Source of the DNA: Bacillota bacterium
GTDB lineage: Bacteria > Bacillota_C > Negativicutes > JAEYSJ01
Assembly: GCA_023434855.1 (NCBI GenBank)
Contig: JAEYSJ010000277.1
Span: 1 to 13,512 of the forward strand
DNA length: 13,512 bases
Direction of reading: 5' to 3'
Shown here in pieces: positions 1 to 6,992 of this stretch. The notes beneath the pieces are model-generated. The model did not search any database and was not told where the DNA came from. It saw only the letters and a list, made by a program, of their open reading frames with translations. Each line of letters begins with the position of its first letter. Within the stretch, counting starts at the first letter, position 1. Both the position numbers and the translations under genes were made by a program.

Positions 1-233
1 CCTATCGCACCTATCATGCCACTTGCCAGGGGCAATGTTCCTGGTATGATTTTGCCTGTGAGATTTTTCGGCAGACAGGCCTAAAGAATACTATTATACC
101 AATAACCACGGCGGAGTTTTCCCGGCCGGCAAAACGTCCGGCGTATTCCGTGCTTGACAACTATATGCTTAGAATGACGGTAGGGGACCCTATGCGGCTA
201 TGGCAGGATGCGCTTCAAGAATATTTGGCATAG
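1..233 (+). CDS. rmlD: dTDP-4-dehydrorhamnose reductase, C-terminal part (5' end outside window)
   Basis: This is a partial gene. Reading from base 3 gives 76 codons that end at TAG 231-233. The enzyme reduces dTDP-4-dehydro-L-rhamnose to dTDP-L-rhamnose with NAD(P)H, the last step of the dTDP-rhamnose pathway for cell-surface polysaccharide. The visible residues fit the C-terminus of the RmlD family: a Y-H-A-T-x-x-G-x-C-S-W-Y-D-F-A segment near the start, then E-F-x-R-P-A-x-R-P-x-Y-S-V-L-D-N, then a closing M-R-L-W-x-x-A-L-x-E-Y-L. The Rossmann domain and the catalytic Tyr/Lys lie upstream of the window. galU follows 62 bp downstream on the same strand, so the two probably belong to one surface-polysaccharide locus. 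Identification rests on recalled family motifs and is fairly secure. Confidence 0.85.
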   Translation, partial: YRTYHATCQGQCSWYDFACEIFRQTGLKNTIIPITTAEFSRPAKRPAYSVLDNYMLRMTVGDPMRLWQDALQEYLA

Positions 234-295
234 CATGAAGGACAGTTAGTCCCTTAGTTTAATATATATAAATATAGAGATAGGAAGTGTGTCTG

Positions 296-1213
296 ATGGG
301 AGCTGTTTCCAAGATTCGCAAAGCTGTTATTCCAGCGGCAGGCCTTGGAACGCGATTTTTACCTACTACCAAAGCCCAGCCCAAAGAAATGCTGCCAATT
401 GTCGACAAGCCTGCTATTCAATATATTATTGAAGAGGCTGTCCAATCCGGCATTGAAGAGATACTCATCATTACCGGCCGTAACAAACGCGCCATTGAAG
501 ATCATTTCGACCGGGCGATTGAGCTTGAGTATACCTTGAAAAACCAAGGCAAATATGAATTACTTGGGCTTGTGGAAGAGTTATCGAAGATTACGATACA
601 CTATGTTCGTCAAAAAGAAGCGAAAGGACTGGGACATGCCGTCCTGTGCGCCAAGCAGTTTGTCGGCCAGGAGCCCTTCGCTGTCTTGTTAGGTGACGAC
701 ATTGTCGATGCAAAAGTGCCATGTTTAAAGCAATTGGTGGATATATATAATGAATATGGGGGAACGATCCTGGGTGTGCAGGAAGTTCCTGCCCATAAGG
801 TGTCCAGTTACGGTATTGTGCAGCCGCTGGTAATAAAAGACAATTTATGGCAGGCGCTGGATCTAGTGGAAAAGCCGTCTGTAGATAAAGCGCCGTCAAG
901 GCTTGCTGTGCTGGGTCGGTATATTATTGAACCGGAAATTTTTGCACTGCTTGAGAAAACTGAGCCTGGTTGCGGCGGTGAGATTCAGCTAACCGATGCC
1001 TTACGCAAATTGGCTGCATTCAGAAAGATGTATGCTGCCCGTTTTCAGGGTCGCCGTTATGATGTTGGTGATAAGCAGGGTTATTTGGAAGCAACAATTG
1101 AATTTGCCTTAAAACGGCCGGAACTGCAGGAACGGTTTCGCCCTTATTTGATTAAAGTTGTAGCTCCATTGTTAAAAGACAAAATAGCTGCGTCCGCCCG
1201 TGATATATCTTAA
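296..1213 (+). CDS. galU: UTP--glucose-1-phosphate uridylyltransferase (GalU/GtaB)
   Basis: This cytosolic enzyme makes UDP-glucose from UTP and glucose-1-phosphate, feeding exopolysaccharide, teichoic acid or glycolipid synthesis. I chose ATG 296 (305 aa) because AGGAAG at 282-287 lies 8 nt upstream. An in-frame GTG at 287 would overlap that site. The N-terminus carries the nucleotide-binding signature A-G-L-G-T-R (residues 15-20) and K-A-x-P-K-E-M-L-P (26-34). L-G-D-D follows around 132-135 for metal and nucleotide contact. V-E-K-P, G-R-Y-I-I, G-G-E-I-Q-L-T-D and Y-D-V-G-D-K-x-G-Y complete the set expected of bacterial GalU. Length is normal (about 290-305 aa). It lies 62 bp after rmlD. A related pyrophosphorylase of the same fold is possible, but the motif set favours GalU. 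Confidence 0.93.
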   Translation: MGAVSKIRKAVIPAAGLGTRFLPTTKAQPKEMLPIVDKPAIQYIIEEAVQSGIEEILIITGRNKRAIEDHFDRAIELEYTLKNQGKYELLGLVEELSKITIHYVRQKEAKGLGHAVLCAKQFVGQEPFAVLLGDDIVDAKVPCLKQLVDIYNEYGGTILGVQEVPAHKVSSYGIVQPLVIKDNLWQALDLVEKPSVDKAPSRLAVLGRYIIEPEIFALLEKTEPGCGGEIQLTDALRKLAAFRKMYAARFQGRRYDVGDKQGYLEATIEFALKRPELQERFRPYLIKVVAPLLKDKIAASARDIS

Positions 1214-1408
1214 GAAAACAATGAACTATAAAATACTTCATATAGCTAATTATAAATAGTTTGTATGGAAAATATGATAGTTTTCGACAAAAAAACGGAA
1301 TATTCGTGAAATAGACTATGCGTTACGTCCGCAATACCACTGCTTGTGCAGCGTAAACTGTGGGAGTTTGCGTTTTGCGTGTTTAGCCTCAAAGGGGAGG
1401 AGAATCCA

Positions 1409-2632
1409 TTGTCGTATGTAAGTGGGAAAATCTATGACAAGTTATCGCTGGAACTTAAGTTAGTTCTGATTTGCTCCAGGCTGAAGCTTCAGGAAAAAGA
1501 ACGGGAAACCGTTAATAAACTGCTTACCAGGAACATTAACTTGAACCTTTTCTTGCAGTTAGCTTTGCATCATCAGGTCTATCCTCTGGTCTATCGTTGT
1601 CTGAGTGCTCTAGCGCATCCTGGGGTAAATGGAGAGGTACTTTCCGCTTTGCGACGAGAAAGCCAAAGCAATATGATCAAAACGTTGCAGATGGTGGCTG
1701 AACTTGTAAAAATACTGCAGGCAACGATGCAAAACGGGATTCGTATGGTGGTAATGAAAGGATTTCCCTTGGCTTACCGGTTATACGGCGATATATCCCT
1801 TAGGCCATCACGGGATTTGGATATTCTGGTATGGCCGGAAGATGTTGAGCGAACAAGAGCCATTATTGAAAAACACGGCTATCAAATGCATTATCCAATA
1901 TCAAAAAAGGTGACACAGGGCCAACTGCGAAAGTGGATGGAGACGAACCAGCATTTTGGCTACTGGCATCCAGTGCGGGAAATATATATAGAACTTCACT
2001 GGCGGCTTGATTGCCACGGTGTGGAAATACCAATGTCTCAGGTGGAGAAATGCCTGACAAATATGCAAATTGCAGGGCAATCAATGAATGTCCTCGGAAA
2101 GGAAGAGCTGTTACTGTCATTGGTATTACATGGCGCTTCCCACGCCTGGGCACGGTTGCGGTGGTTGTGTGATATTGACATGGTAATCAGACAGGGAGAC
2201 TTTTCCTGGGAAAGGTTATATCAGGCAGCTGATGATCTGGGTGTTAAGTTTGTCCTTAATCAGGCAATCATTTTGTCAGGTGAGATTTTTGCAACAACTG
2301 TTCCGGCAGATATTGCGCAAATTGTTTATAAAGATACAAGAGCCAAGGAACTGGCATTTATGGCACTGCCGTTTATAAGGGGTAATGATTACAAACATAA
2401 GAATATAAAGCTATCTGCGTTATTATATTATCATACGAAAAAGTATGGGTTTTATTTACAATCAGGATGGCGTAAAAGACTTTCTTTTATTGCTAGGTGT
2501 TTCTTGCCTTCAGTTGAGGATCTTGAAAAAAGTTTATTGCCTGAGAACTTATATTTTATGTATTACATCATATCGCCTTTTACCGGGTTTTGCCGCCGGG
2601 TGCGAAATGTCGCAAGACGAAATATGACGTGA
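1409..2632 (+). CDS. nucleotidyltransferase-family protein of a paeninodin/lasso-type RiPP cluster (N protein)
   Basis: This 407-aa protein resembles the NTP_transf_5 family (PF14907), which recurs beside HPr-kinase-like and PqqD/B2 genes in paeninodin-type clusters. The core shows V-M-K-G (K117-G118), then L-x-x-R-L-Y-G-D-I-S-L-R, then R-D-L-D-I-L-V (D136 and D138 as likely metal ligands), and E-L-H-W-R-L (195-200). This is the usual layout of a DNA-polymerase-beta-like nucleotidyltransferase. I chose TTG 1409 because AGGAG at 1398-1402, within a longer GGGGAGGAG, lies 6 nt upstream. An in-frame GTG at 1346 adds 21 residues but has no ribosome binding site. The kinase gene follows 33 bp downstream. 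By analogy its substrate may be the kinase-modified peptide, extending the phosphate or adding a nucleotide; this is inference. No membrane segment is evident. Confidence 0.8.
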   Translation: MSYVSGKIYDKLSLELKLVLICSRLKLQEKERETVNKLLTRNINLNLFLQLALHHQVYPLVYRCLSALAHPGVNGEVLSALRRESQSNMIKTLQMVAELVKILQATMQNGIRMVVMKGFPLAYRLYGDISLRPSRDLDILVWPEDVERTRAIIEKHGYQMHYPISKKVTQGQLRKWMETNQHFGYWHPVREIYIELHWRLDCHGVEIPMSQVEKCLTNMQIAGQSMNVLGKEELLLSLVLHGASHAWARLRWLCDIDMVIRQGDFSWERLYQAADDLGVKFVLNQAIILSGEIFATTVPADIAQIVYKDTRAKELAFMALPFIRGNDYKHKNIKLSALLYYHTKKYGFYLQSGWRKRLSFIARCFLPSVEDLEKSLLPENLYFMYYIISPFTGFCRRVRNVARRNMT

Positions 2633-2665
2633 GGTTTTTGCTAATAGAGAAAAGAGGACTTATTG

Positions 2666-3658
2666 ATGGAACAACACGCAAACGACATTATTAAACCGGT
2701 TTATAGCTATTCAGCTTTTGGTCTGCGCATTGATTCTGAAATTATGCTACCGGAGTTATCGATAGCTGAGGACGGCCCTGCCGATGTGCAAATTCGTTAT
2801 GGAGAAGTGCCGGACAAGCTTGATACACCACTTGATGAAGCCTATTTTTTTCAGGCGTCAGCCGGTGAATTTTTATTCAAGGTGGAAGGTGTTGCCAATT
2901 ACTATATAACTAATGGGGAGCAAATCATAGTACAGCCATCTAGCCAGCTGAATTTTCGCACCATTAAATTGTATCTATTAGGGACGGCTATCGGAGTATT
3001 GCTGATGCAGCGGGGGATTGTGCCGATACATGGCAGTACTGTTGCGATTAACGGCTGCGGCGTGATATTTACCGGAGTGTCCGGTGCAGGCAAGTCAACC
3101 ATGGCGGCAGCCTTACATAAAAAAGGATATCCTTTATTGGCCGATGATATATCGGCAGTTACTTGTGATCAGGATGGCATATTCCGGGTGCAACCCGGAT
3201 ATCCCCAGCAGAAATTGTGTCAGGCCAGTGCTGATATTATAGATATTAATACTCAGGCTTATGATAGGATTTCTGAAGATAGGAATAAATATGCCATACC
3301 TGTTTCTGCGGGTTTTAGAAAATTACCCGTACCAATTGCCGGGGTTTATATTATCAACGTAAACCAATGTGCAGATTTATCCATAGTTCCCTTTAAAGGG
3401 ATAGCTAAGCTTGCAATAATTATGGGCAATACCTATCGAGCCGAGTTTATTAATGGTTTAGGTTTGAAAATCGCTCATTTTAAACAATGTGGCAGTTTGG
3501 CAAAACAAGTACAGGCTTTTTGTTTGACACGTCCGGATAATATTATGACACTGAATAGACAGGTGGACATGCTTATTGAGCATTGTTTAAATCATTGTTC
3601 ATTACGTCCGGACATATATGATAATTTGGCCAGGGAAGCAGGAGGGATGTCGTCATGA
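2666..3658 (+). CDS. HPr-kinase-like peptide kinase (paeninodin PadeK type)
   Basis: This 330-aa protein has an N-terminal half of about 120 residues typical of lasso-cluster kinases, then an HprK-like ATPase fold. V-P-I-H-G-S-T-V places a conserved histidine at 122. The Walker A motif is G-V-S-G-A-G-K-S-T at 137-145. L-L-A-D-D-I-S-A-V gives the acidic pair D160/D161 for metal and catalysis. In the characterised paeninodin system, the homologous kinase phosphorylates the C-terminal serine of the precursor. Both precursors in this window end in serine, which fits. I prefer ATG 2666 over TTG 2663 because AGAGGA (2653-2658) sits 7 nt before the ATG. The stop TGA overlaps the B1 start in an ATGA junction, indicating translational coupling. 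A metabolic HPr kinase is unlikely given the neighbours and the divergent N-terminus. Confidence 0.87.
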   Translation: MEQHANDIIKPVYSYSAFGLRIDSEIMLPELSIAEDGPADVQIRYGEVPDKLDTPLDEAYFFQASAGEFLFKVEGVANYYITNGEQIIVQPSSQLNFRTIKLYLLGTAIGVLLMQRGIVPIHGSTVAINGCGVIFTGVSGAGKSTMAAALHKKGYPLLADDISAVTCDQDGIFRVQPGYPQQKLCQASADIIDINTQAYDRISEDRNKYAIPVSAGFRKLPVPIAGVYIINVNQCADLSIVPFKGIAKLAIIMGNTYRAEFINGLGLKIAHFKQCGSLAKQVQAFCLTRPDNIMTLNRQVDMLIEHCLNHCSLRPDIYDNLAREAGGMSS

Positions 3659-3942
3659 AAGAATTGGCCATAAATGACAATTATTTAGTTTCTCAGAAAA
3701 AGGAAATAGTAGCTGCCGACATGGATGGCGAAACGGTTATGATAAGTATTGAGAATGGAAAGTATTATGCGATCGACACAATTGGCAGTAGAATCTGGGA
3801 ATTGCTTGCCTTTCCGCGAAGCATGGTTGAGGTGGTGCGGATTTTACGTGAAGAGTATGATGTGGAATACGGACAATGCCAGGCAGACGTTCTGGAATTT
3901 CTTAATTATTTACGTCAAGAAGGTTTGATCAACCTTGACTGA
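3655..3942 (+). CDS. PqqD-like RiPP recognition element (lasso B1-type leader-binding protein)
   Basis: This 95-aa protein is a stand-alone PqqD-like domain. It has the usual order of a beta region (M-D-G-E-T-V-M-I-S-I-E-N-G-K-Y-Y-A-I-D), the I-G-x-x-I-W-E-L-L segment, a helical x-M-V-E-V-V-R-I-L-x-E-E-Y-D-V region, and a final helix ending L-x-Y-L-R-Q-E-G-L-I. In lasso pathways B1 binds the conserved leader (aromatic-x-x-P...L) and presents it to the B2 peptidase and to tailoring enzymes. Here the expected targets are A1 (4480-4650) and A2 (6993-7157). ATG 3655 follows GGAGGG (3641-3646) by 8 nt and overlaps the kinase stop by 4 nt. Its own stop overlaps the B2 start by 8 nt, so K, B1 and B2 are likely one translationally coupled unit. 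Confidence 0.9.
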   Translation: MKELAINDNYLVSQKKEIVAADMDGETVMISIENGKYYAIDTIGSRIWELLAFPRSMVEVVRILREEYDVEYGQCQADVLEFLNYLRQEGLINLD

Positions 3943-4384
3943 ATTAGCCGTAAAATATCTTCGCTGCTCATGGCAGGACAGGCTGTTGTTACTTTATACT
4001 CTTATGCTGTTAGGTATCATCCGGCTTATACTTTTAACAGTGCCTTTTCGCTATATTGCCGCCTATTTGGGCAAACATATGGGAGAATCACCTTATGACG
4101 ATCAAGAAGGGAATGAGTTCATCAGACGGGTGAGTTGGGCTATTCAGGTTATGTGCCGTTATACGCCATGGGAGAGTAAGTGCTTAGTGCAGGCAATATG
4201 CGGGAAGATATTACTCCGTCATGCCTGCTTACAGAATACGCTATATTTGGGTGTGACAAAATTTCAGGGCAATAAGATGGTAGCCCACGCGTGGCTTCGC
4301 TCAGGTAATTTTGTGGTAACTGGTGGCGGTATTACTGATGCATTCACCATTATTTCTAAGTTTGCCGATATAGGTAACCAATAA
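3935..4384 (+). CDS. lasso-type leader peptidase B2 (transglutaminase-like Cys protease)
   Basis: This 149-aa protein fits the lasso B2 family, ATP-independent cysteine proteases that remove the leader after B1 has bound it. The N-terminal third has the usual arginine/leucine-rich start (W-Q-D-R-L-L-L-L, then hydrophobic residues to about 37). The catalytic region shows P-W-E-S-K-C-L-V-Q-A with the probable nucleophile C83, then L-Y-L-G-V, and A-H-A-W-L-R with H118. The Asp that McjB-type enzymes carry about 12 residues after His is not present here; the strand reads F-V-V-T-G-G-G (126-132). I believe this variant also occurs in other Firmicute B2 proteins. The start is TTG 3935, overlapping B1 by 8 nt with AAGG upstream; a start further in would cut the conserved N-terminus. 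Confidence 0.88.
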   Translation: MTELAVKYLRCSWQDRLLLLYTLMLLGIIRLILLTVPFRYIAAYLGKHMGESPYDDQEGNEFIRRVSWAIQVMCRYTPWESKCLVQAICGKILLRHACLQNTLYLGVTKFQGNKMVAHAWLRSGNFVVTGGGITDAFTIISKFADIGNQ

Positions 4385-4415
4385 GGATATATAAGCAATA
4401 ATTGTATGCATTGGT

Positions 4416-4443
4416 TTTAACAATATCTAAAATATACTATAAT
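4416..4443 (+). promoter_or_regulatory. candidate sigma-A promoter for precursor A1
   Basis: A consensus -10 TATAAT is at 4438-4443, with a weak -35 TTTAAC at 4416-4421 (16-bp spacer). It lies in the AT-rich gap between B2 and A1, 36 bp before the A1 start. A separate promoter here would let the precursor be made in excess over the enzymes. The -35 match is poor, so the call rests mainly on the -10 and its position. Confidence 0.4.
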
Positions 4444-4479
4444 ATACAACATTTATTATTGAAAGGAGGTGAATTTGGT

Positions 4480-4650
4480 ATGCTTAAAAGGGAATGGAAT
4501 AAACCGCAGGTTAGGTCGCTTGATGTGACAATGACTGAAGCGACATCAGACCAACTGATGGATTTTGTTAATTGGCTGCTTGGTCATAAAGACGCAACAA
4601 CAGATCAAATTTTTGCCAAAGCTAAATCTGACGGTATTAAAATTTCCTAA
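4480..4650 (+). CDS. RiPP precursor peptide A1 with lasso/paeninodin-type leader
   Basis: This encodes a 56-aa precursor. The start is ATG 4480, preceded by a near-perfect AAGGAGGTGA (4463-4472); an upstream in-frame start would add 26 residues without a comparable site. The leader has W6-x-K-P9-Q-V-x-x-L14-D-V-x-M-T19-E20, matching the aromatic-x-x-P...L motif read by B1 proteins and the penultimate Thr typical of lasso leaders. Cutting after E20 would give a 36-residue core starting ATSDQLMD. D8 of that core could in principle close an 8-residue lasso ring, but the core is unusually long for a lasso peptide and no cyclase is present. Core residues 26-34 form an amphipathic helix pattern (L26, F29, V30, L33, L34). 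The peptide ends K-I-S; the terminal Ser is the expected kinase target. It shares leader, helix spacing and C-terminus with A2. Confidence 0.85.
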   Translation: MLKREWNKPQVRSLDVTMTEATSDQLMDFVNWLLGHKDATTDQIFAKAKSDGIKIS

Positions 4651-4673
4651 ACCATTTTATTAAAAATATTTTT

Positions 4674-4717
4674 TGGGCAATTGCCAACTTAAAGAATGGC
4701 ACTGCCCAGTCTTTTTT
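4674..4717 (+). terminator. intrinsic terminator / attenuator after precursor A1
   Basis: TGGGCA (4674-4679) pairs with TGCCCA (4703-4708), and TGCCA (4682-4686) pairs with TGGCA (4697-4701) around a small internal loop. A TCTTTTTT tract ends at 4717. It stands 23 bp after A1 and 94 bp before the exporter gene. It probably caps an abundant A1 transcript and passes a fraction into the exporter. Confidence 0.75.
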
Positions 4718-4811
4718 AGAAGGCCTATGTACAGTCTTACAGTTATAATGGTTCTTTATCTGATATTTTGGTTTTAGAACTACTGTATGATTTTTTTCGA
4801 GGAGTAAAATT

Positions 4812-6581
4812 ATGCTAAAGCTTTTATTTACCTATGTTTGGGAATTATACCGCTTTGTTCGCGTAAAATTAATTATTGATTTAATTTTAACTGTCGCTTT
4901 AGGCCTGCTTGAAGGGGCCAGTGTTATAATGCTTCTGCCGCTGCTTACTTTCGCCGGAATTACCGGTAATCAAACAGCAGGTCTGGGTCATGTGGTTGAA
5001 GAGTATCTTCATATTTCCGGCGTTGCCCTGCCCCTTGTTTTAGCCGTATATATTGGTATTAATGCCGGGCAGGCCTGGCTGCAACGGTATGAATCCATTT
5101 TAAACAGCTCTATCAGGGAGAATTTTGCTACCTATATATATACTAATTTTTACCGGACAATAACCGCTGCCCGCTGGTCATTCTTTCTCACAGTAAAAAA
5201 AGCCCACATTATTCATGTAATATCAACTGAAATGCCGCGGGTAAGCGCAGGAGCATACCAGCTATTGCAGGTGATTGCCATTGGCATGATTGCGCTGATT
5301 CAGCTTGGCATTGCCTTTGCTATTGCGCCTTATCTCACACTGATGATTATGTGCTGTGGTGTCATTTTTTCCGGTTGCCTGCAGTTTTCCATCAGGAAAA
5401 CCCGGGCGATGGGGGCGACGATGACCAACTGTGCGGACGAGATATTTTCCGAGATCAGTGAACATTTTAACGGCATTAAAGAAGTTAAAAGTTATGGTGT
5501 TGAAGCACTTCAGGTTAAAAATTTCGAGAATCATTGGCAAAAAATGGGAAAAATGCTGATTGATTTGGCAAAACTCCATAGTCAGACATCCATGCTGTTT
5601 AAAGTTGGCCAGGCAGTCTTTATCAGTATTTTCTATTACAGCGCCATTGAGATATTCCACTCCGATCCCCGGGAACTGATCATAATATTTGTTATTTTTA
5701 CCAGACTGTGGCCAAGATTTTCAGCTTTTCAGGCAGCCTTTCAATCGATTGCAATGATGCTGCCGGCGCTGCAGGCTGTTACTGAACTGCAACACCGCTG
5801 TTTGGCCGAAGCTGAAAAAGCAGTGTTGCATACAACAAATGAGCGGCTGAATATACGGGCAGGTATCCGGTTTTCCAATGTTTCCTTCAGGTATGATGCA
5901 AGTAATGAACGATTTGCAGTCAAACAGGCTAATTTTTTTATTCCTGCAGGAACGACAACTGCTGTTGTCGGAGTATCAGGTGCCGGGAAAAGCACACTGG
6001 CGGATTTGGTCCTTGGTCTGATAGCGCCTGAACAGGGCGAAATCTGGATTGATAATAAGCGGCTTGATGGTGATAATAGATATTTATGGCGGCAGTCAAT
6101 AGGATATGTGCCACAGGACGCGTTTTTATTTAATGCAAGTATCCGGGACAATCTGGTCTGGGCCTGTCCGGATGCAACTGAAGCAGAGATATGGCAGGCC
6201 TTGCACTTGGCGGCGATTGATGAATTTGTGCAAGGGTTGCCGGAAAAACTGGATTCGGTGGTAGGGGACCGGGGGATCCGTTTGTCCGGCGGTGAACGGC
6301 AGCGTATTGTATTAGCCAGGGCTATTCTAAGAAAGCCTGCGCTGCTGATTTTGGATGAGGCCACAAGCTCCCTGGATACGGAAAATGAAAAGCGTATTCA
6401 ACATGCCGTTGAGAGTCTACGGGGAAAACTGACAATATTGATTATTGCGCATCGTCTTTCCACCATTAGGAATGCCGATCAAATACTGGTGATGGAGAAA
6501 GGAATAATTGTTGAACGCGGCTCTTATCAGTCCTTTGTTGCTGATGAAAACAGCCGGTTTTATAAATTGGCATGCTTATAG
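4812..6581 (+). CDS. ABC transporter, fused permease and ATPase (RiPP exporter, D protein)
   Basis: This 589-aa half-transporter has an N-terminal membrane domain (about 1-340) with several hydrophobic segments: roughly 18-50, 70-90, 150-190, 262-295. The C-terminal ATPase domain (about 350-589) has Walker A G-V-S-G-A-G-K-S-T (387-395), Q-loop Q435, signature L-S-G-G-E-R-Q (491-497), Walker B L-L-I-L-D-E (511-516) and H-loop H547. All catalytic residues are intact and it should act as a homodimer. There is no N-terminal C39 peptidase domain, so leader removal must come from B2, as in lasso systems. ATG 4812 follows GAGGAG (4799-4804) by 7 nt. It sits between the two precursor genes, so exporting both products is the likely role. 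No strong promoter is evident in front, suggesting read-through past the A1 terminator. Confidence 0.9.
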   Translation: MLKLLFTYVWELYRFVRVKLIIDLILTVALGLLEGASVIMLLPLLTFAGITGNQTAGLGHVVEEYLHISGVALPLVLAVYIGINAGQAWLQRYESILNSSIRENFATYIYTNFYRTITAARWSFFLTVKKAHIIHVISTEMPRVSAGAYQLLQVIAIGMIALIQLGIAFAIAPYLTLMIMCCGVIFSGCLQFSIRKTRAMGATMTNCADEIFSEISEHFNGIKEVKSYGVEALQVKNFENHWQKMGKMLIDLAKLHSQTSMLFKVGQAVFISIFYYSAIEIFHSDPRELIIIFVIFTRLWPRFSAFQAAFQSIAMMLPALQAVTELQHRCLAEAEKAVLHTTNERLNIRAGIRFSNVSFRYDASNERFAVKQANFFIPAGTTTAVVGVSGAGKSTLADLVLGLIAPEQGEIWIDNKRLDGDNRYLWRQSIGYVPQDAFLFNASIRDNLVWACPDATEAEIWQALHLAAIDEFVQGLPEKLDSVVGDRGIRLSGGERQRIVLARAILRKPALLILDEATSSLDTENEKRIQHAVESLRGKLTILIIAHRLSTIRNADQILVMEKGIIVERGSYQSFVADENSRFYKLACL

Positions 6582-6662
6582 CTAAAGTAGGCGTTATTTA
6601 TATTTTTTCACGGAAAAGACAACACGCGGTATAACAAGTGGGATGCCGATCTTATGACTCAG

Positions 6663-6682
6663 AAAATTTAATATTAAATTTT
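6663..6682. repeat. perfect 20-bp AT-only palindrome
   Basis: AAAATTTAATATTAAATTTT is a perfect inverted repeat, 81 bp after the exporter stop. It could be a protein-binding site in the A2 upstream region, or chance in very AT-rich DNA. No function can be assigned. Confidence 0.4.
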
Positions 6683-6818
6683 GAATTTTATTCACAATTT
6701 ACCAAAAATTTGAAATGTAAAAAGAGGATATTTTTTGGAAATATAGAATAAATTTACATTGATAGGAATATGATAACAATAATGGGAATTAATTAACCAT
6801 TTTCCAGTCCATGGGGTG

Positions 6819-6899
6819 ATGATAGTGACTTTGCAGATAGGTTTGTTTATAGTACAAGCATGGATTAGTTTGCTTAATTGGCTGCCTGAATTCATGTGA
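6819..6899 (+). CDS. possible 26-aa hydrophobic peptide
   Basis: ATG 6819 to TGA 6897-6899 reads a 26-residue peptide starting MIVTLQIGLF, containing Q-A-W-I-S-L-L-N-W-L-P and ending E-F-M. An internal GTG at 6825 would give 24 residues and has the better site, since GGGGTGAT (6813-6820) partly matches the 3' end of 16S rRNA. It has two Trp, one acidic residue, and no Lys or Arg. It lacks the W-x-K-P leader, so B1 would not be expected to recognise it. It lies between the exporter and precursor A2. It may be a leaderless membrane-active or signalling peptide, an upstream control peptide, or chance coding in AT-rich DNA. I do not recognise a family. Confidence 0.3.
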   Translation: MIVTLQIGLFIVQAWISLLNWLPEFM

Positions 6900-6920
6900 T
6901 GTAATCTAATATTAGGGGCG

Positions 6921-6935
6921 ACAGCTTGCAGCTGT
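6921..6935. promoter_or_regulatory. 15-bp inverted repeat, possible operator for precursor A2
   Basis: ACAGCT-TGC-AGCTGT is a perfect 6-bp inverted repeat around a 3-bp centre. It lies 57 bp before the A2 start, just upstream of the TATATAAAT-rich run where a -10 element would sit. The position suits a regulator-binding site. It differs in sequence from the repeat before the LuxR-type gene. Confidence 0.35.
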
Positions 6936-6992
6936 AATGCTTATATAAATAAATATAAATATATAAAAAAGAAAAAAAGGAGCCTGATTGTT

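Larger units (their letters stand above)
6582..6992. other. AT-rich intergenic region between exporter and precursor A2
   Basis: This 411-bp stretch holds no ordinary gene. It contains a perfect 20-bp AT palindrome (6663-6682), a short hydrophobic reading frame (6819-6899), and a 15-bp inverted repeat (6921-6935). A run of A/T then leads into the A2 ribosome binding site (AAGGAG, 6977-6982). I see no clear terminator after the exporter and no convincing -35/-10 pair before A2. Confidence 0.5.

Noticed and set aside
4402..4479. 26-residue N-terminal extension of precursor A1
   Set aside because: The strong AAGGAGGTGA at 4463-4472 lies inside it and points to ATG 4480. A2 aligns with A1 from that Met without extension.
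4744..4791. Promoter directly in front of the exporter (TATAAT 4744, TATGAT 4786)
   Set aside because: Neither -10-like box has a -35 at acceptable spacing.
4812..5300. C39-type peptidase domain at the exporter N-terminus
   Set aside because: The N-terminus goes straight into membrane segments and no Cys/His protease motif is present.
5741..6364. Long reverse-strand open frame opposite the ABC transporter
   Set aside because: It is opposite the intact, conserved ATPase domain, and its translation has no recognisable domain. It is a by-product of the coding strand.
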